The notes under the pieces were generated by a model. That model made no database searches and had not been told where the DNA came from. It worked only from the letters and a program-made list of their open reading frames with translations. Below, one piece after another: positions 50,563 to 64,000 of a stretch of 64,000 nt of DNA (positions are counted from its first letter, which is position 1; every line of letters begins with the position of its first letter). Source of the DNA: Microbacterium sp. NC79 (GTDB taxonomy: Bacteria > Actinomycetota > Actinomycetes > Actinomycetales > Microbacteriaceae); contig NZ_JAHQYI010000001.1 of assembly GCF_019061125.1 (NCBI RefSeq), forward strand, positions 2,165,921 through 2,229,920, read 5' to 3'. A program made the translations under genes and the position numbers.

Positions 50563-51360
50563 TTAACCCTGCTGGCGACGCCCCTTGATCGCCTTGATCA
50601 CCATCTGCGATGCGATAAACACCAGGTATCCGGCGAACAGCGCGTTCGCGATGCGCGGGTCGATGTTCACGGCAATCCATGCGCCGACGGCGGTTGTTGC
50701 GGCGGCGGAGAGCCCGATCAGGAGGCCACCGAGAATGTCGACGTTCTTGCGTCGCAGATTTCCGATGGTTCCGCTGATCGCTGTCGGAATCATCATCAAC
50801 AGCGACGTGCCCTTCGCGATCAGATCGCTGATGCCGAACACCACCATCAGCACCGGCACCACGATGACGCCGCCTCCGACGCCGAGCAGGCCAGCCAGCA
50901 CGCCGGTGATCAGCCCGAGAACGATGAGTCCTGAAATGGTCATGGCGTCGAGCACGAATTGGGAGTCACGCGAGGGCACCACAATGAACAGGCTGACGAT
51001 CACAACGACGATGAAAACGACAAATCCCCATCGCAAAGCCGTTTGCGAGATTTTTGGCAGCAGCGCGGTTCCGATCTGCGCACCGATGACGGAACCAGCA
51101 GCAAGGATGAGCGCTGGAATCCACGCCACCGAGTCGGTCACCGCATACGAGATCACGCCAACAGTGGCGGTCGGCACAATGGCCGCGAGCGAGGTGCCAG
51201 CCGCAAGACGCTGGTTATACGCCAGGAACATGACGAGAAACGGCACGATGATGGTTCCGCCGCCGACACCGAACAGCCCAGATAGGAGGCCGGCGGTGAC
51301 GCCAATGCCGACGAACGTGAGGATCGTGCGGGGCGTGCGGACGGGGGCGTCTTCGGGCAT
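50563..51360 (-). CDS. TauE/SafE (TSUP) family sulfite/anion exporter
   Basis: 265-residue membrane protein with eight predicted helices in two halves. The two glycine-rich motifs GLLSGLFGVGGGTIIVPFL and GVLAGLLGVGGGVIVVPVL are hallmarks of TSUP. It exports small sulfur-containing anions or related compounds. The ATG at 51360 is chosen. It stands alone between recN and the dehydratase operon. Confidence 0.9.
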   Translation of the reverse strand: MPEDAPVRTPRTILTFVGIGVTAGLLSGLFGVGGGTIIVPFLVMFLAYNQRLAAGTSLAAIVPTATVGVISYAVTDSVAWIPALILAAGSVIGAQIGTALLPKISQTALRWGFVVFIVVVIVSLFIVVPSRDSQFVLDAMTISGLIVLGLITGVLAGLLGVGGGVIVVPVLMVVFGISDLIAKGTSLLMMIPTAISGTIGNLRRKNVDILGGLLIGLSAAATTAVGAWIAVNIDPRIANALFAGYLVFIASQMVIKAIKGRRQQG

Positions 51361-51402
51361 ATTCAACTTTCGTGCACGTCGGCACAAGCCGACGGTCGGA
51401 CC

Positions 51403-53091
51403 TTAAATCGTTTCGCGCAGCGCCAGCAGCTCGCGTGCGTGGGCGAGCGCCGCCTCAGAGTCAGCCATGCCAGACAGCAGCCGCGCCATTTCGGCGTCGC
51501 GTTCGGCGCCGTGCAGGTTGCGCACGCTGGATGCCGTGACGCTGCCGTCACTCTGTTTGACGACGCTGAGGTGATTGTTCGCGAACGCCGCTACCTGCGC
51601 CAAGTGGGTGACGGCGATGACCTGCGACGTCTCGGCAAGGCGAGCGAGACGGCGCCCTACCTCGATCGCGGCGGCACCGCCGATGCCAGCGTCGACCTCG
51701 TCGAAAACAAACGTCGGCACCGGGTCGGAGGCGCTCATGACAACCTCAATTGCCAGCATGACGCGGCTCAGCTCGCCACCAGATGCGCTCTTGGCGACGG
51801 GGCGGGGTGAGGCTCCTGGGTGCGGTGCGAGAAGAATCGTGACGTCGTCGCGACCGTTCATCGTGCCGACGGCGGGGGCGACCTCCACCTCGAGGCGCGC
51901 GTCAGGTAGCGCGAGCTCGCGGAGTTCGGCGGTGACGGCCTTTCCCAGCCGCGCGGCCGCTTTGGTGCGTGCCGTTGTGAGCGCCGCAGCACACGCGTCG
52001 AGCTCGACGGCAAGCGTCTCGCGCTCCGCGGCAAGCCGTTCGAGCGTTCCGGGGTCATCGTCAAGTTCTGCAAGGCGGGCGGAACCAGTAGAGAGCAGGT
52101 CGATCGCGGCGGCGAGAGACCCGTGCGAGCGCACGAGTGCACCGAGCACCGCACGCCGTTCTTCGACGGTCGCCAGTTCGTGGGGGCCGGACTCATCGAG
52201 GTCGGCGAGATACGCGGAAAGCTCCTGCGCAATGTCTGTGGCCCGATAGCTGAGATCCGCCAGCTGTTCTGCGAGCGTCGTCAGCGCAGGATCGGCGGCA
52301 CGTTCCAACGCTCGCCGCGCCTCCGCGATGAGCGCCAACACGTCAGCGGCATCGTCCTCGCTGGAGAGGGATTCGTGTGCGGTCGCTGCGGCGATCCGAA
52401 GGTCTTCGGCGTTTGCGAGTCGTTCCGCACGTTGCGCAAGCTCTTCGTCTTCGCCCGGCTGGGGGTCCGCCTGCTCGATGTCGGCGAGCACCCCACGGAG
52501 GTGCGCTGCTTCGGCGAGGCGCGCGCCCTGGTGTTCCGTGATCTCGGCGATCCGAAGTTCTAGTGCGGTGAAGCGTGTGTAGGCGTCGCGGTAAGCCTCC
52601 GCGGCACGGGCAATCGGCTCGCCGCCGAAACGGTCAAGCGCGTCGCGTTGTGCGCTGGCCGAGCGCAACCGCAACTGGTCAGACTGACCGTGCACAACGA
52701 CCAGGTTGTCGGCGAGGTCGCTGAGCACACTCGCCGGAGCCTTCACCCCTCCGACACTCGCGCGACTGCGCCCTTCTGCGGTGATGCTGCGCGACAGGTA
52801 CAACTCGCTGGTGTCATCGTCAATGGCTTCCAGCTCGCCACCCGCGTCGGCGACGCGTTCTGCGACGGCCCCAGTCGACGGAACCACCCAGACGCCAGCG
52901 ACGCTGGCTTGCGATGCCCCCGCGCGGACGGCGGAGAAATCGGCGCGCTGACCAAGCAGCAGGCCGAGTCCGGTGACCACCATCGTTTTGCCTGCTCCGG
53001 TTTCGCCCGTAATCGCAGTGAAACCGGCCCCCATCGGCAACGTTGCTTCGGCGATCACGCCCAAGTCTCGCAGGCGCATCTCTTCGATCAT
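51403..53091 (-). CDS. recN: DNA repair protein RecN
   Basis: 562-residue SMC-like ATPase for double-strand break repair. Walker A GETGAGKT (about 28-35), a central coiled-coil, and the C-terminal SGGELSRVMLAIE signature with FDEVDAGIGG Walker B are clear. It overlaps nadK by four bases within the tlyA-nadK-recN order conserved in actinobacteria. Confidence 0.95.
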   Translation of the reverse strand: MIEEMRLRDLGVIAEATLPMGAGFTAITGETGAGKTMVVTGLGLLLGQRADFSAVRAGASQASVAGVWVVPSTGAVAERVADAGGELEAIDDDTSELYLSRSITAEGRSRASVGGVKAPASVLSDLADNLVVVHGQSDQLRLRSASAQRDALDRFGGEPIARAAEAYRDAYTRFTALELRIAEITEHQGARLAEAAHLRGVLADIEQADPQPGEDEELAQRAERLANAEDLRIAAATAHESLSSEDDAADVLALIAEARRALERAADPALTTLAEQLADLSYRATDIAQELSAYLADLDESGPHELATVEERRAVLGALVRSHGSLAAAIDLLSTGSARLAELDDDPGTLERLAAERETLAVELDACAAALTTARTKAAARLGKAVTAELRELALPDARLEVEVAPAVGTMNGRDDVTILLAPHPGASPRPVAKSASGGELSRVMLAIEVVMSASDPVPTFVFDEVDAGIGGAAAIEVGRRLARLAETSQVIAVTHLAQVAAFANNHLSVVKQSDGSVTASSVRNLHGAERDAEMARLLSGMADSEAALAHARELLALRETI

Positions 53092-54044
53092 GCCTGGGCG
53101 TCCTTGACCGTCGGAATCGCCGACGTTGTCGGATCAGCGCCACGCCAGCCGTCGACAGGGAGCTGAAACTTGTTCACAAGTCGATCGGTAAATAGGGCCG
53201 TGTGCAGACGTGCCAGGCGTACCGGCTGGGCCGAGCGCCGCACGATGACGCGCGCACCCTGCGGAAGCTCGTGGGAACGACGACCGTCACACCACAGCAC
53301 ACCGGTGCCCTGGTTTCGTTGCAACACCTCAATCGTCACCGATGACGACGGGTCGATGACGAGCGGGCGGGCAAACAAGGCATGAGCAGAAAGCGGAACC
53401 ACGCTGATGGCTTGCACGGTGGGCCAGATTACGGGGCCGCCAGCAGAGAAGTTGTAGGCGGTGGATCCGGTCGGCGTGGACAGCACCACGCCATCACAGC
53501 CAAAGCTGGAAAGTGGTCGACGGTCGATGGCGATCACGACCTCAAGCATGCGCTCTCGCGAGGCCTTCTCGACGGTTGCCTCGTTGAGCGCCCACGTCTC
53601 GTAGATGGTGTCTCCCGCGCGGTTTTTCACGCGAACAGACAACGCCAAGCGTTCCTCGACCGTATACTCGCCTGCGATAACGCGGCGGACAGCTTCATCC
53701 ATGTCGTCGCGCTCGCTCTCGGCGAGAAAGCCGACGTGGCCCATGTTGATGCCAAGAATGGGGGCCGCTCGTCCGCGCACCAGCTCCGCAGCGCGCAGAA
53801 TGGTTCCGTCGCCGCCCAGCACGATAGCCAACTCGACATCATCGACGGCGACGTTTTCGCCCAGCACCAGAAAATCGTCCAGTATCGCGGGGTTGTCGGT
53901 CACGTCGCGCAGATCACGCAGATCTTCAGCGCTGAGCACACATCGAGCACCCGCTGCTTTCAACGAGTGGTAAATGCGTTCGGCGGCAGCCACCGTGTCG
54001 TCACGATGGGCGTGAACGACAACGAGAATATTGCGTTCGCTCAT
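53088..54044 (-). CDS. nadK: NAD kinase
   Basis: 318-residue NAD/ATP kinase producing NADP. The GGDGT motif (ELAIVLGGDGTILRA), NMGHVGFLAE, NEATVEK and GVVLSTPTGSTAYNFSAGGP are diagnostic. It is coupled on both sides by four-base overlaps (tlyA upstream, recN downstream). Confidence 0.96.
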   Translation of the reverse strand: MSERNILVVVHAHRDDTVAAAERIYHSLKAAGARCVLSAEDLRDLRDVTDNPAILDDFLVLGENVAVDDVELAIVLGGDGTILRAAELVRGRAAPILGINMGHVGFLAESERDDMDEAVRRVIAGEYTVEERLALSVRVKNRAGDTIYETWALNEATVEKASRERMLEVVIAIDRRPLSSFGCDGVVLSTPTGSTAYNFSAGGPVIWPTVQAISVVPLSAHALFARPLVIDPSSSVTIEVLQRNQGTGVLWCDGRRSHELPQGARVIVRRSAQPVRLARLHTALFTDRLVNKFQLPVDGWRGADPTTSAIPTVKDAQA

Positions 54045-54838
54045 GCGCGCTCCGTCATTCGTTTGATGTCGTCTCGATATTCTGTCGGGTTTTTACCGTT
54101 GGTGTCGCAAAGGTGCACAAGGTACTCGCTGTTGCCGTGCGTTCCCAGGATCGGACTCGGTGCGAGGCCACACACGCCGAGCCCCTGATCCCACGCCGAC
54201 CACAGCACACGGCCAACCGCGTCTGCTCGTGTCGCCGCGTCGGTGACAAGGCCGCCTTTCACCGCGGTGCGCCCCACTTCAAACTGCGGCTTGATAAGTA
54301 ACACGATGTCGGCCGCTGGCGCAGCCGTAGCCGCAACCGCAGGCAAAACGTGTTCCAGCGATATAAAGGAAAGGTCACCAGTGACGATGCTCGGGCGCTC
54401 GGTGATTCCGGTGGCAGCAGCGAGATTTTCTGGCGTCATGTAACGCACGTTAAAACCCTCAACCGCGTGCACGGTGGGATCGGCAGCGATCTCGGCGGCC
54501 AACTGGTCATGGCCCACATCCACGGCCATGATCGCGGCAGCGCCGCGTTCGCTCAGCACCTGAGTGAAGCCGCCAGTGGAGGCGCCCATGTCGAGCGCAA
54601 CACGACCGGCCGGATCGACCTGGAAGGCGTCAAGGGCAGCCACGAGCTTGTGCGCTGCCCGGCTGACGTAGTGATCGGCGCCTGCGACGGTGAGCTCATC
54701 TGTCTCCGTGACGGGGTGCGCGGCTTTTACGGTTCCGCGACCGTTCACGGTGACCAGACCATCGGCAATAAGCCGAGCGGCATGCGTGCGGGATCGTGCG
54801 AGACCACGGTCTGCGAGGGCAGCGTCCAGGCGCGTCAT
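54041..54838 (-). CDS. tlyA: TlyA-family rRNA 2'-O-methyltransferase
   Basis: 265 residues: an N-terminal S4 domain (TRLDAALADRGLARSRTHAARLIADGLVTVNG read in parts) and a Rossmann methyltransferase domain (ALDMGASTGGFTQVLSERGA; SFISLEHVLP; LLIKPQFEVGR). TlyA methylates 16S and 23S rRNA cytidines and underlies capreomycin susceptibility in mycobacteria. It overlaps both neighbours by ATGA. Confidence 0.95.
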   Translation of the reverse strand: MTRLDAALADRGLARSRTHAARLIADGLVTVNGRGTVKAAHPVTETDELTVAGADHYVSRAAHKLVAALDAFQVDPAGRVALDMGASTGGFTQVLSERGAAAIMAVDVGHDQLAAEIAADPTVHAVEGFNVRYMTPENLAAATGITERPSIVTGDLSFISLEHVLPAVAATAAPAADIVLLIKPQFEVGRTAVKGGLVTDAATRADAVGRVLWSAWDQGLGVCGLAPSPILGTHGNSEYLVHLCDTNGKNPTEYRDDIKRMTERA

Positions 54839-55002
54839 CCGGCCGACTCGCTGGCTGTGCGCGTGACGGGTGCGTCGAGTCGCTTCGCGAGCTCATCGTG
54901 AAGCCCGGCGTAGCCGGCGGCACGCGACTCGAGCGGTTGCTCTTCGATCACGCGGACACGGCTCACAAAACCGACACTGTGCTCACTTGACGGGTTACTC
55001 AC
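54835..55002 (-). CDS. conserved-position small ORF before tlyA, 55 aa
   Basis: GTG-started 55-residue protein (SNPSSEHSVGFVSRVRVIEEQPLESRAAGYAGLHDELAKRLD read in parts) whose TGA overlaps the tlyA ATG (ATGA). Residues 25-45 predict a helix. Small helical proteins in this exact position are known in related actinobacteria, but I know of no function. A GGAGG lies close before the GTG. Confidence 0.65.
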   Translation of the reverse strand: MSNPSSEHSVGFVSRVRVIEEQPLESRAAGYAGLHDELAKRLDAPVTRTASESAG

Positions 55003-55039
55003 GCCTCCAGACTACGCGGTCGTGGCGACATCGACCCGT

Positions 55040-56077
55040 TTAGCGACGAATCAGGAACGGGTCTTCGTACAGCTTCTCCGGAACGCGGAACCCGAAGATC
55101 TGGCGTCCGGTTGCCCAGATCGCGTGCGCAGCCGCGCGGAGCAAATCGATTTGGTCACCCGCGGCCAGAATCCGAATGTCGGTACCTTCAACACGCACCG
55201 AGGCGCCGCGAACGGAGACCACGTCGCCCTTCACTGTCGTGACCGGGTACGGCTCGAACAGGCCGCGGAGGTCAGGAAGAATGTATGTCGGGTGGGCGTG
55301 CGACGGAGCAGCCAAGACGTGCTTGGGTCGGTCGATGCCGGTGAGGACGAGAACCGAGTCGATGCCAGCTCGCTGTGCACCAGCAATGTCGGTGTCCAGC
55401 CGGTCGCCGATGAACAACGCCTTCTTTGCAGCAAAGCGGTCAACCGCCACATCGAAGATCGGCTTTTCCGGCTTACCGGCGACGGTGGCAAGCCGACCAA
55501 CGGCCGTGTGCACAGCGGACACCAGCGTGCCGTTGCCAGGCGCGGTTCCGCGGGCCTGCGGGATGGTCCAGTCGGTGTTGGTGGCGATCCACGGAATGCC
55601 GCCCTCAGCCTCAGGCAGTGCGAGCGCGTACGCCGCTTCGGCGAGCTGGCTCCAGTCGACGTTCGGCGCGAAACCCTGCACAACGGCGGCCGGGTTATCA
55701 GCTGACGACCGGGTCACAACGTAGCCGGCCTTCTCCAACTCGACGACGAGTCCTTCACCACCGACGACGAGGATGGTGGAACCATCAGCGACGGTCGTCC
55801 GAAGCAAGCGAACGGCAGCCTGTGGGCTCGTCACGATTTCGTCTGGCGTGGTCTGGAGGCCGAGTTCAGTGAGGTGCTCAGCCACTGTGATGTCGGTGCG
55901 CGCCGCATTATTGGTGATGTATCCGATGCGGGCGGTCTCCCGCGCGCGGTTCAGCGACTCAACTGCGTGCGGAAGGGCGCCGGGGCCGGCGTACACCACA
56001 CCATCCAGGTCAGCGAGAATCGTGTCAACGCCGGCAAGCGGCATCACCGTGGACGGAGTACGAGAGAACAGGCCCAT
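55040..56077 (-). CDS. HAD-IIA (NagD-like) phosphatase
   Basis: 345-residue haloacid dehalogenase-type phosphatase: DLDGVVYAG (motif I, residues ~24-32), ITNNAARTD (motif II), KPEKPIF (motif III) and GDRLDTDIAGAQRAG (motif IV), with a C2A cap. The substrate is unknown; relatives hydrolyse p-nitrophenyl phosphate, glycerol phosphate or pyridoxal phosphate. Its ATG overlaps the repeat-protein stop (TAATG). Confidence 0.92.
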   Translation of the reverse strand: MGLFSRTPSTVMPLAGVDTILADLDGVVYAGPGALPHAVESLNRARETARIGYITNNAARTDITVAEHLTELGLQTTPDEIVTSPQAAVRLLRTTVADGSTILVVGGEGLVVELEKAGYVVTRSSADNPAAVVQGFAPNVDWSQLAEAAYALALPEAEGGIPWIATNTDWTIPQARGTAPGNGTLVSAVHTAVGRLATVAGKPEKPIFDVAVDRFAAKKALFIGDRLDTDIAGAQRAGIDSVLVLTGIDRPKHVLAAPSHAHPTYILPDLRGLFEPYPVTTVKGDVVSVRGASVRVEGTDIRILAAGDQIDLLRAAAHAIWATGRQIFGFRVPEKLYEDPFLIRR

Positions 56078-58407
56078 TACTTCTCGGCCGCCTCAGCAGC
56101 CGCAGCTTCAGCAGCCTTGGCTGCCTTCTTCGCCTTCTTTGCCTTCTTCTCGTCGTCAGACTTGTCGGAACCCTTGTCCTTCTTGTCCTTCTTATCCTTC
56201 GACTTTTTGTCCTTCTTCGGCTTCTTGTCTTTCTTGTCCTTCTTCGAGGCCTTGTCTTTGTCGCCCTTGGATTCTGTGTCGTCCGTGAGCTCTTCAGCAT
56301 CATCAGCGACATCAGCCTCGTCAGCTACAGGAACGACATCAGCCTCGTCAGCGAAATCAGCGACATCAGCATCGTCAGCGTCAACGTCAACGTCAACGTC
56401 AACGGTGTCGTCAGCGTCGTCAGCCTTGCCAGCTTCGTCGGCTACAGGAGCTTCGTTGGCTACAGGAGCCTCGTTGGCTACAGGAGCTTCGTCGGTTCCA
56501 ACAGTCTCGTCAGCGTCTGTTCCGTTTGCGGCCGCGAGTGCGGCTGCTTCCGCGGCTTCAATCTCGCGGAACATCGCTTCTTCTGCGGCGTATGCAGCTT
56601 CTTGTGCTTCGTACGCGGCACGACGTTCCTGAGCTTCGATTTCACGAACGAGTTCTTCGTCTTCCGACTCGTCCACGACAACCATCTCGTCAGAGTCGTC
56701 AGTTGCCATCGCTTCGGCGGCGACCTCAGCCCGGCGTAGCCACTCTGCGGCCTCTGCCTCGCGGCCGAGGTCTTCGAGGACAGCCGCGCGGGCAGCAAAC
56801 AGGCCGGTGCTGTAGCTGTAGGCGACATCGGGGTTAAGCTCAGGGATGTCCAGCTCTGCCAGTGCGCTTTCCGTCTGTCCAAGATCCAGGCGCGCGCCCG
56901 ACATTGCGATCGCGAGCTCCACGCGCGTTGAAGCCTCAAGCTTGGAGCGGTCGACAGCACGGCCCTCTTCGAGCGCCTTCTCCGGACGGCCAATGCCGCG
57001 CTCACTGTCAACGATCAGCGCGATCTGCTCATCGCTGCCAGAGATACGTCGGTAGGTGCGCAGTTCGCGCAGCGCCAGAGCGAAGTCGCCCGTCGCATAC
57101 GCGGTGATACCAACCGTTTCGCGGACAACGCCAACACGTCCAGCACGGCGCGACGCTGCCATAGCGTGCGCGTGTGCCAGCTCGGGGTCTTGGTCAATGT
57201 AGATTGCCGCGGCCGCCAAGTGCCGTGCCACGGTGTCTGCGTTTTCCGCCGACAACGTCTTCAGCTCATTACGAGCGGAACCATGCAGGTCGCGTGCCGT
57301 GATGTCGTCAGGTAGCTCGGGATCACGCGGGCGGTCCGATCGAACGTCCTGCGGCGGACGCGACTGGCGACGGTCATCGCCCCGATCATCCCGACGCTGG
57401 TAGCCGCCTTCGCGGTTGCCCTGGTATCCACCTTCACGACGGTCACCATCGCGACGCGGAGCACCGCCATCACGGCGCTCGTAACCGCCCTCACGACGAG
57501 GAGCAGCACCGTCACGACGCTGGTAACCACCCTCACGGTTACCCTGGTATCCACCTTCACGACGGTCACCATCGCGACGCGGAGCGCCACCATCACGGCG
57601 CTCGTAACCGCCCTCACGACGGGGAGCAGCACCGTCACGACGCTGGTAACCACCCTCACGGTTACCCTGGTAACCGCCTTCACGGCGCTCGCCATCACGA
57701 CGGGGAGCAGCACCATCACGGCGCTCGTAACCGCCCTCACGACGGGGAGCAGCACCGTCACGACGCTGGTAACCACCCTCACGACGGGGAGCAGCACCGT
57801 CACGACGCTGGTAACCACCCTCACGGTTGCCCTGGTAGCCACCTTCACGGCGGTCACCATCACGACGCGGAGCAGCACCATCACGACGCTCGTAACCGCC
57901 CTCACGACGGGGAGCAGCACCGTCGCGACGCTGGTAACCACCATCGCGGTTGCCTTGGAAACCGCCTTCACGACGGTCGCCATCACGACGGGGCGCAGCA
58001 CCGTCACGACGCTGGTAACCACCGCCACGGTTACCCTGGTAGCCGCCTTCACGGCGCGGGGCACCACCATCGCGGTTACCCTGGTAGCCACCTTCGCGGC
58101 GCGGGGCACCACCATCACGGCGTTCGTAGCCGCCTTCACGACGGTCGCCATCGCGGCGTGGGGCAGCACCGTCGCGGCGCTGGTAACCACCATCGCGGTT
58201 GCCCTGGTAGCCACCTTCACGACGCGGTGCACCACCGTCACGACGGTCACCATCACGACGAGGCGCTGCACCATCACGACGCTGGTAGCCACCGTCGCGC
58301 TGCGGGCGCTGGTCACGGGAGGCTCCGCTGTTGTCGCGGTACTGGGGGCGTGAGGAGTCGCGAGGCGCGCGCGATCCGCCGTCTCGGGGTTCTTGCGCTT
58401 CTGCCAT
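56077..58407 (-). CDS. Arg/Gly-rich repeat protein with TPR-like core and acidic/Lys tail
   Basis: 776 residues in four parts. Residues 1 to ~365 are a disordered R/G/Y/D-rich region built on a 41-residue repeat (blocks such as GGYQGNREGGYQRRDGAAP). Residues ~370-570 are helical, TPR-like. Residues ~575-700 are acidic, and the last ~75 are Lys/Asp and Ala-rich (KKDKKDKKPKKDKKSKD). RGG-like arms and Lys tails suggest RNA binding or condensate formation. The gene follows the rRNA operon on the same strand and precedes the HAD gene. Function unknown. Confidence 0.85.
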   Translation of the reverse strand: MAEAQEPRDGGSRAPRDSSRPQYRDNSGASRDQRPQRDGGYQRRDGAAPRRDGDRRDGGAPRREGGYQGNRDGGYQRRDGAAPRRDGDRREGGYERRDGGAPRREGGYQGNRDGGAPRREGGYQGNRGGGYQRRDGAAPRRDGDRREGGFQGNRDGGYQRRDGAAPRREGGYERRDGAAPRRDGDRREGGYQGNREGGYQRRDGAAPRREGGYQRRDGAAPRREGGYERRDGAAPRRDGERREGGYQGNREGGYQRRDGAAPRREGGYERRDGGAPRRDGDRREGGYQGNREGGYQRRDGAAPRREGGYERRDGGAPRRDGDRREGGYQGNREGGYQRRDDRGDDRRQSRPPQDVRSDRPRDPELPDDITARDLHGSARNELKTLSAENADTVARHLAAAAIYIDQDPELAHAHAMAASRRAGRVGVVRETVGITAYATGDFALALRELRTYRRISGSDEQIALIVDSERGIGRPEKALEEGRAVDRSKLEASTRVELAIAMSGARLDLGQTESALAELDIPELNPDVAYSYSTGLFAARAAVLEDLGREAEAAEWLRRAEVAAEAMATDDSDEMVVVDESEDEELVREIEAQERRAAYEAQEAAYAAEEAMFREIEAAEAAALAAANGTDADETVGTDEAPVANEAPVANEAPVADEAGKADDADDTVDVDVDVDADDADVADFADEADVVPVADEADVADDAEELTDDTESKGDKDKASKKDKKDKKPKKDKKSKDKKDKKDKGSDKSDDEKKAKKAKKAAKAAEAAAAEAAEK
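57388..58296 (-). repeat. tandem coding repeats, 123-bp higher-order period
   Basis: Blocks of 123 bases (41 codons) recur with few changes, e.g. the CTGGTATCCACCTTCACGAC block at 57421 and 57544. Within each, shorter 36-42-base subunits repeat. In-frame length changes keep the protein readable, as expected of a slippage- or recombination-prone repeat. Confidence 0.85.
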
Positions 58408-58441
58408 GACGATCTCCTCTGTCGAATTTGTCTATAAATGC

Positions 58442-58473
58442 AAAATGGCCACCCAGCATTGGGTGGCCATTTT
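58442..58473 (-). terminator. rRNA operon terminator
   Basis: AAAATGGCCACCCA and its complement around GCAT form a 14-bp hairpin just past the 5S gene, ending in a T run on the minus strand. It separates rRNA transcription from the repeat-protein gene. Confidence 0.9.
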
Positions 58474-58485
58474 GACTAAAAGGAG

Positions 58486-58602
58486 TCCGGCGGTGTCCTA
58501 CTCTCCCACAGGGTCCCCCCTGCAGTACCATCGGCGCTGAGAGGCTTAGCTTCTGGGTTCGGAATGTAACCAGGCGTTTCCCTCTCGCTATGGCCGCCGA
58601 AA
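58486..58602 (-). rRNA. rrf: 5S ribosomal RNA
   Basis: About 117 bases; reverse complement begins GTTTCGGCGGCCATAGCG and ends GAGTAGGACACCGCCGGAC, with the closing stem CGGCGG/CCGCCG and the CGAACCCAGAAG and GATGGTACTGC segments. Ends are approximate to a few bases. Confidence 0.93.
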
Positions 58603-58652
58603 CACTATTGATGTTTCAAAAACCTAACGAACAAGACGTGTCTTGTTGTTGG

Positions 58653-58677
58653 GGTTCTCGACCGTACATCGAGAACC
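58653..58677 (-). other. hairpin in 23S-5S spacer
   Basis: GGTTCTCGA (58653-58661) pairs with TCGAGAACC (58669-58677) around seven bases. It probably belongs to the rRNA precursor processing structure. Confidence 0.55.
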
Positions 58678-58712
58678 ACTCAGTGGACGCGGAGCATCAC
58701 TCATGTATGAAT

Positions 58713-63743
<5,031 letters not shown>

Positions 63744-64000
63744 AACGATTGCATACACCCCAACCGGAATAGGCTGGAAATGCAGCGAGTTCAATCATGA
63801 CCAAAGAGATAAATCATTGCTGACTATCCGTTGCCTAGCCGAAAAACGACTAGGTCTTTGATCCAAAGGAATTCTCACCCAGCCGAAGCTAGACGAGGAT
63901 AATTTGGCATTTGACAAGTGCACGCTGTTGAGTTCTCAAGGATCGGATGCTCCCCCACCAAACCATTCCTGGCCTGCCGAAGGGCAACTTCTCTATCTTA
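63744..64000 (-). other. rRNA operon leader
   Basis: Untranslated leader of the rrn transcript; 63915-63939 reads TTGAGAACTCAACAGCGTGC on the minus strand, the conserved actinobacterial leader element. A small TTGCCCTTCGGCAGG hairpin is near 63980. The promoters probably lie beyond the window end. Confidence 0.6.

Noticed and set aside
57388..58296. Possible CRISPR array because of regular short repeats
   Set aside because: Units are translated in frame, vary in a coding-like way, have no unique spacers, and no cas genes are present.
57261..58316. Val/Thr/Ala-rich frame in the repeat region, and plus-strand frames there
   Set aside because: They are frame shadows of the Arg/Gly repeat; only the 776-codon frame continues into a sensible TPR-like domain and couples to the next gene.

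Overview
The window is high-GC actinobacterial chromosome, most likely Microbacteriaceae and Microbacterium-like. The basis is the tRNA-Trp/secE/nusG/rplK/rplA order, a NusG with a long acidic N-terminal extension, many GTG and apparently leaderless starts, and a riboflavin catabolic gene set matching the rca genes described from Microbacterium maritypicum. I cannot name the species from sequence reading alone.

Layout. 1-3.05 kb: core translation genes (rplA, rplK, nusG, secE, tRNA-Trp, all minus). 3.3-8.3 kb: a translationally coupled HSP90-like ATPase and large TPR protein, then a small ORF. 8.6-20.85 kb: a mobile metal-resistance island. A tyrosine recombinase, a small HTH protein and a zinc-ribbon protein with a degenerate recombinase domain form the mobility trio. 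They are followed by a CmtR-type repressor with a P1B ATPase and thioredoxin-like protein, then a CsoR-controlled copper unit (YHS protein, CopB-type ATPase, CsoR), DUF6153 and DUF305 proteins, a lipoprotein and two tiny membrane proteins.

21-30.7 kb: putrescine/GABA catabolism (putrescine oxidase, two aldehyde dehydrogenases, permease, universal stress protein, GABA aminotransferase) with a divergent PucR regulator. 30.8-37.5 kb: riboflavin catabolism (ribokinase, riboflavin kinase, flavin reductase, riboflavin lyase-type monooxygenase) plus an ABC importer, with a PadR-type regulator between the two operons. Both operon promoters carry the same TAGTCAA-N2-TTGACTA inverted repeat, which makes this a compact predicted regulon. 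37.5-41.2 kb: an S4-domain protein and a RamB-like regulator divergent from malate synthase. 41.2-45.8 kb: a four-carbon sugar-acid unit (GntP permease, dehydrogenase, kinase, GntR repressor). 45.9-58.4 kb: housekeeping genes (aminotransferase, a membrane-anchored HExxH protein, MurB, two MaoC-type dehydratases, TauE/SafE permease, RecN, NadK, TlyA, HAD hydrolase) and a striking Arg/Gly-rich 41-residue repeat protein. 58.4-64 kb: a complete rRNA operon (16S-23S-5S, minus strand) without spacer tRNAs.

The most unusual signals are the octamer CGGAACCA, repeated some 38 times in the native sequence but absent from almost the whole island; the predicted riboflavin-degradation regulon; the HSP90-TPR pair; the zinc-ribbon recombinase trio; and the RGG-like repeat protein. 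No CRISPR array was seen.
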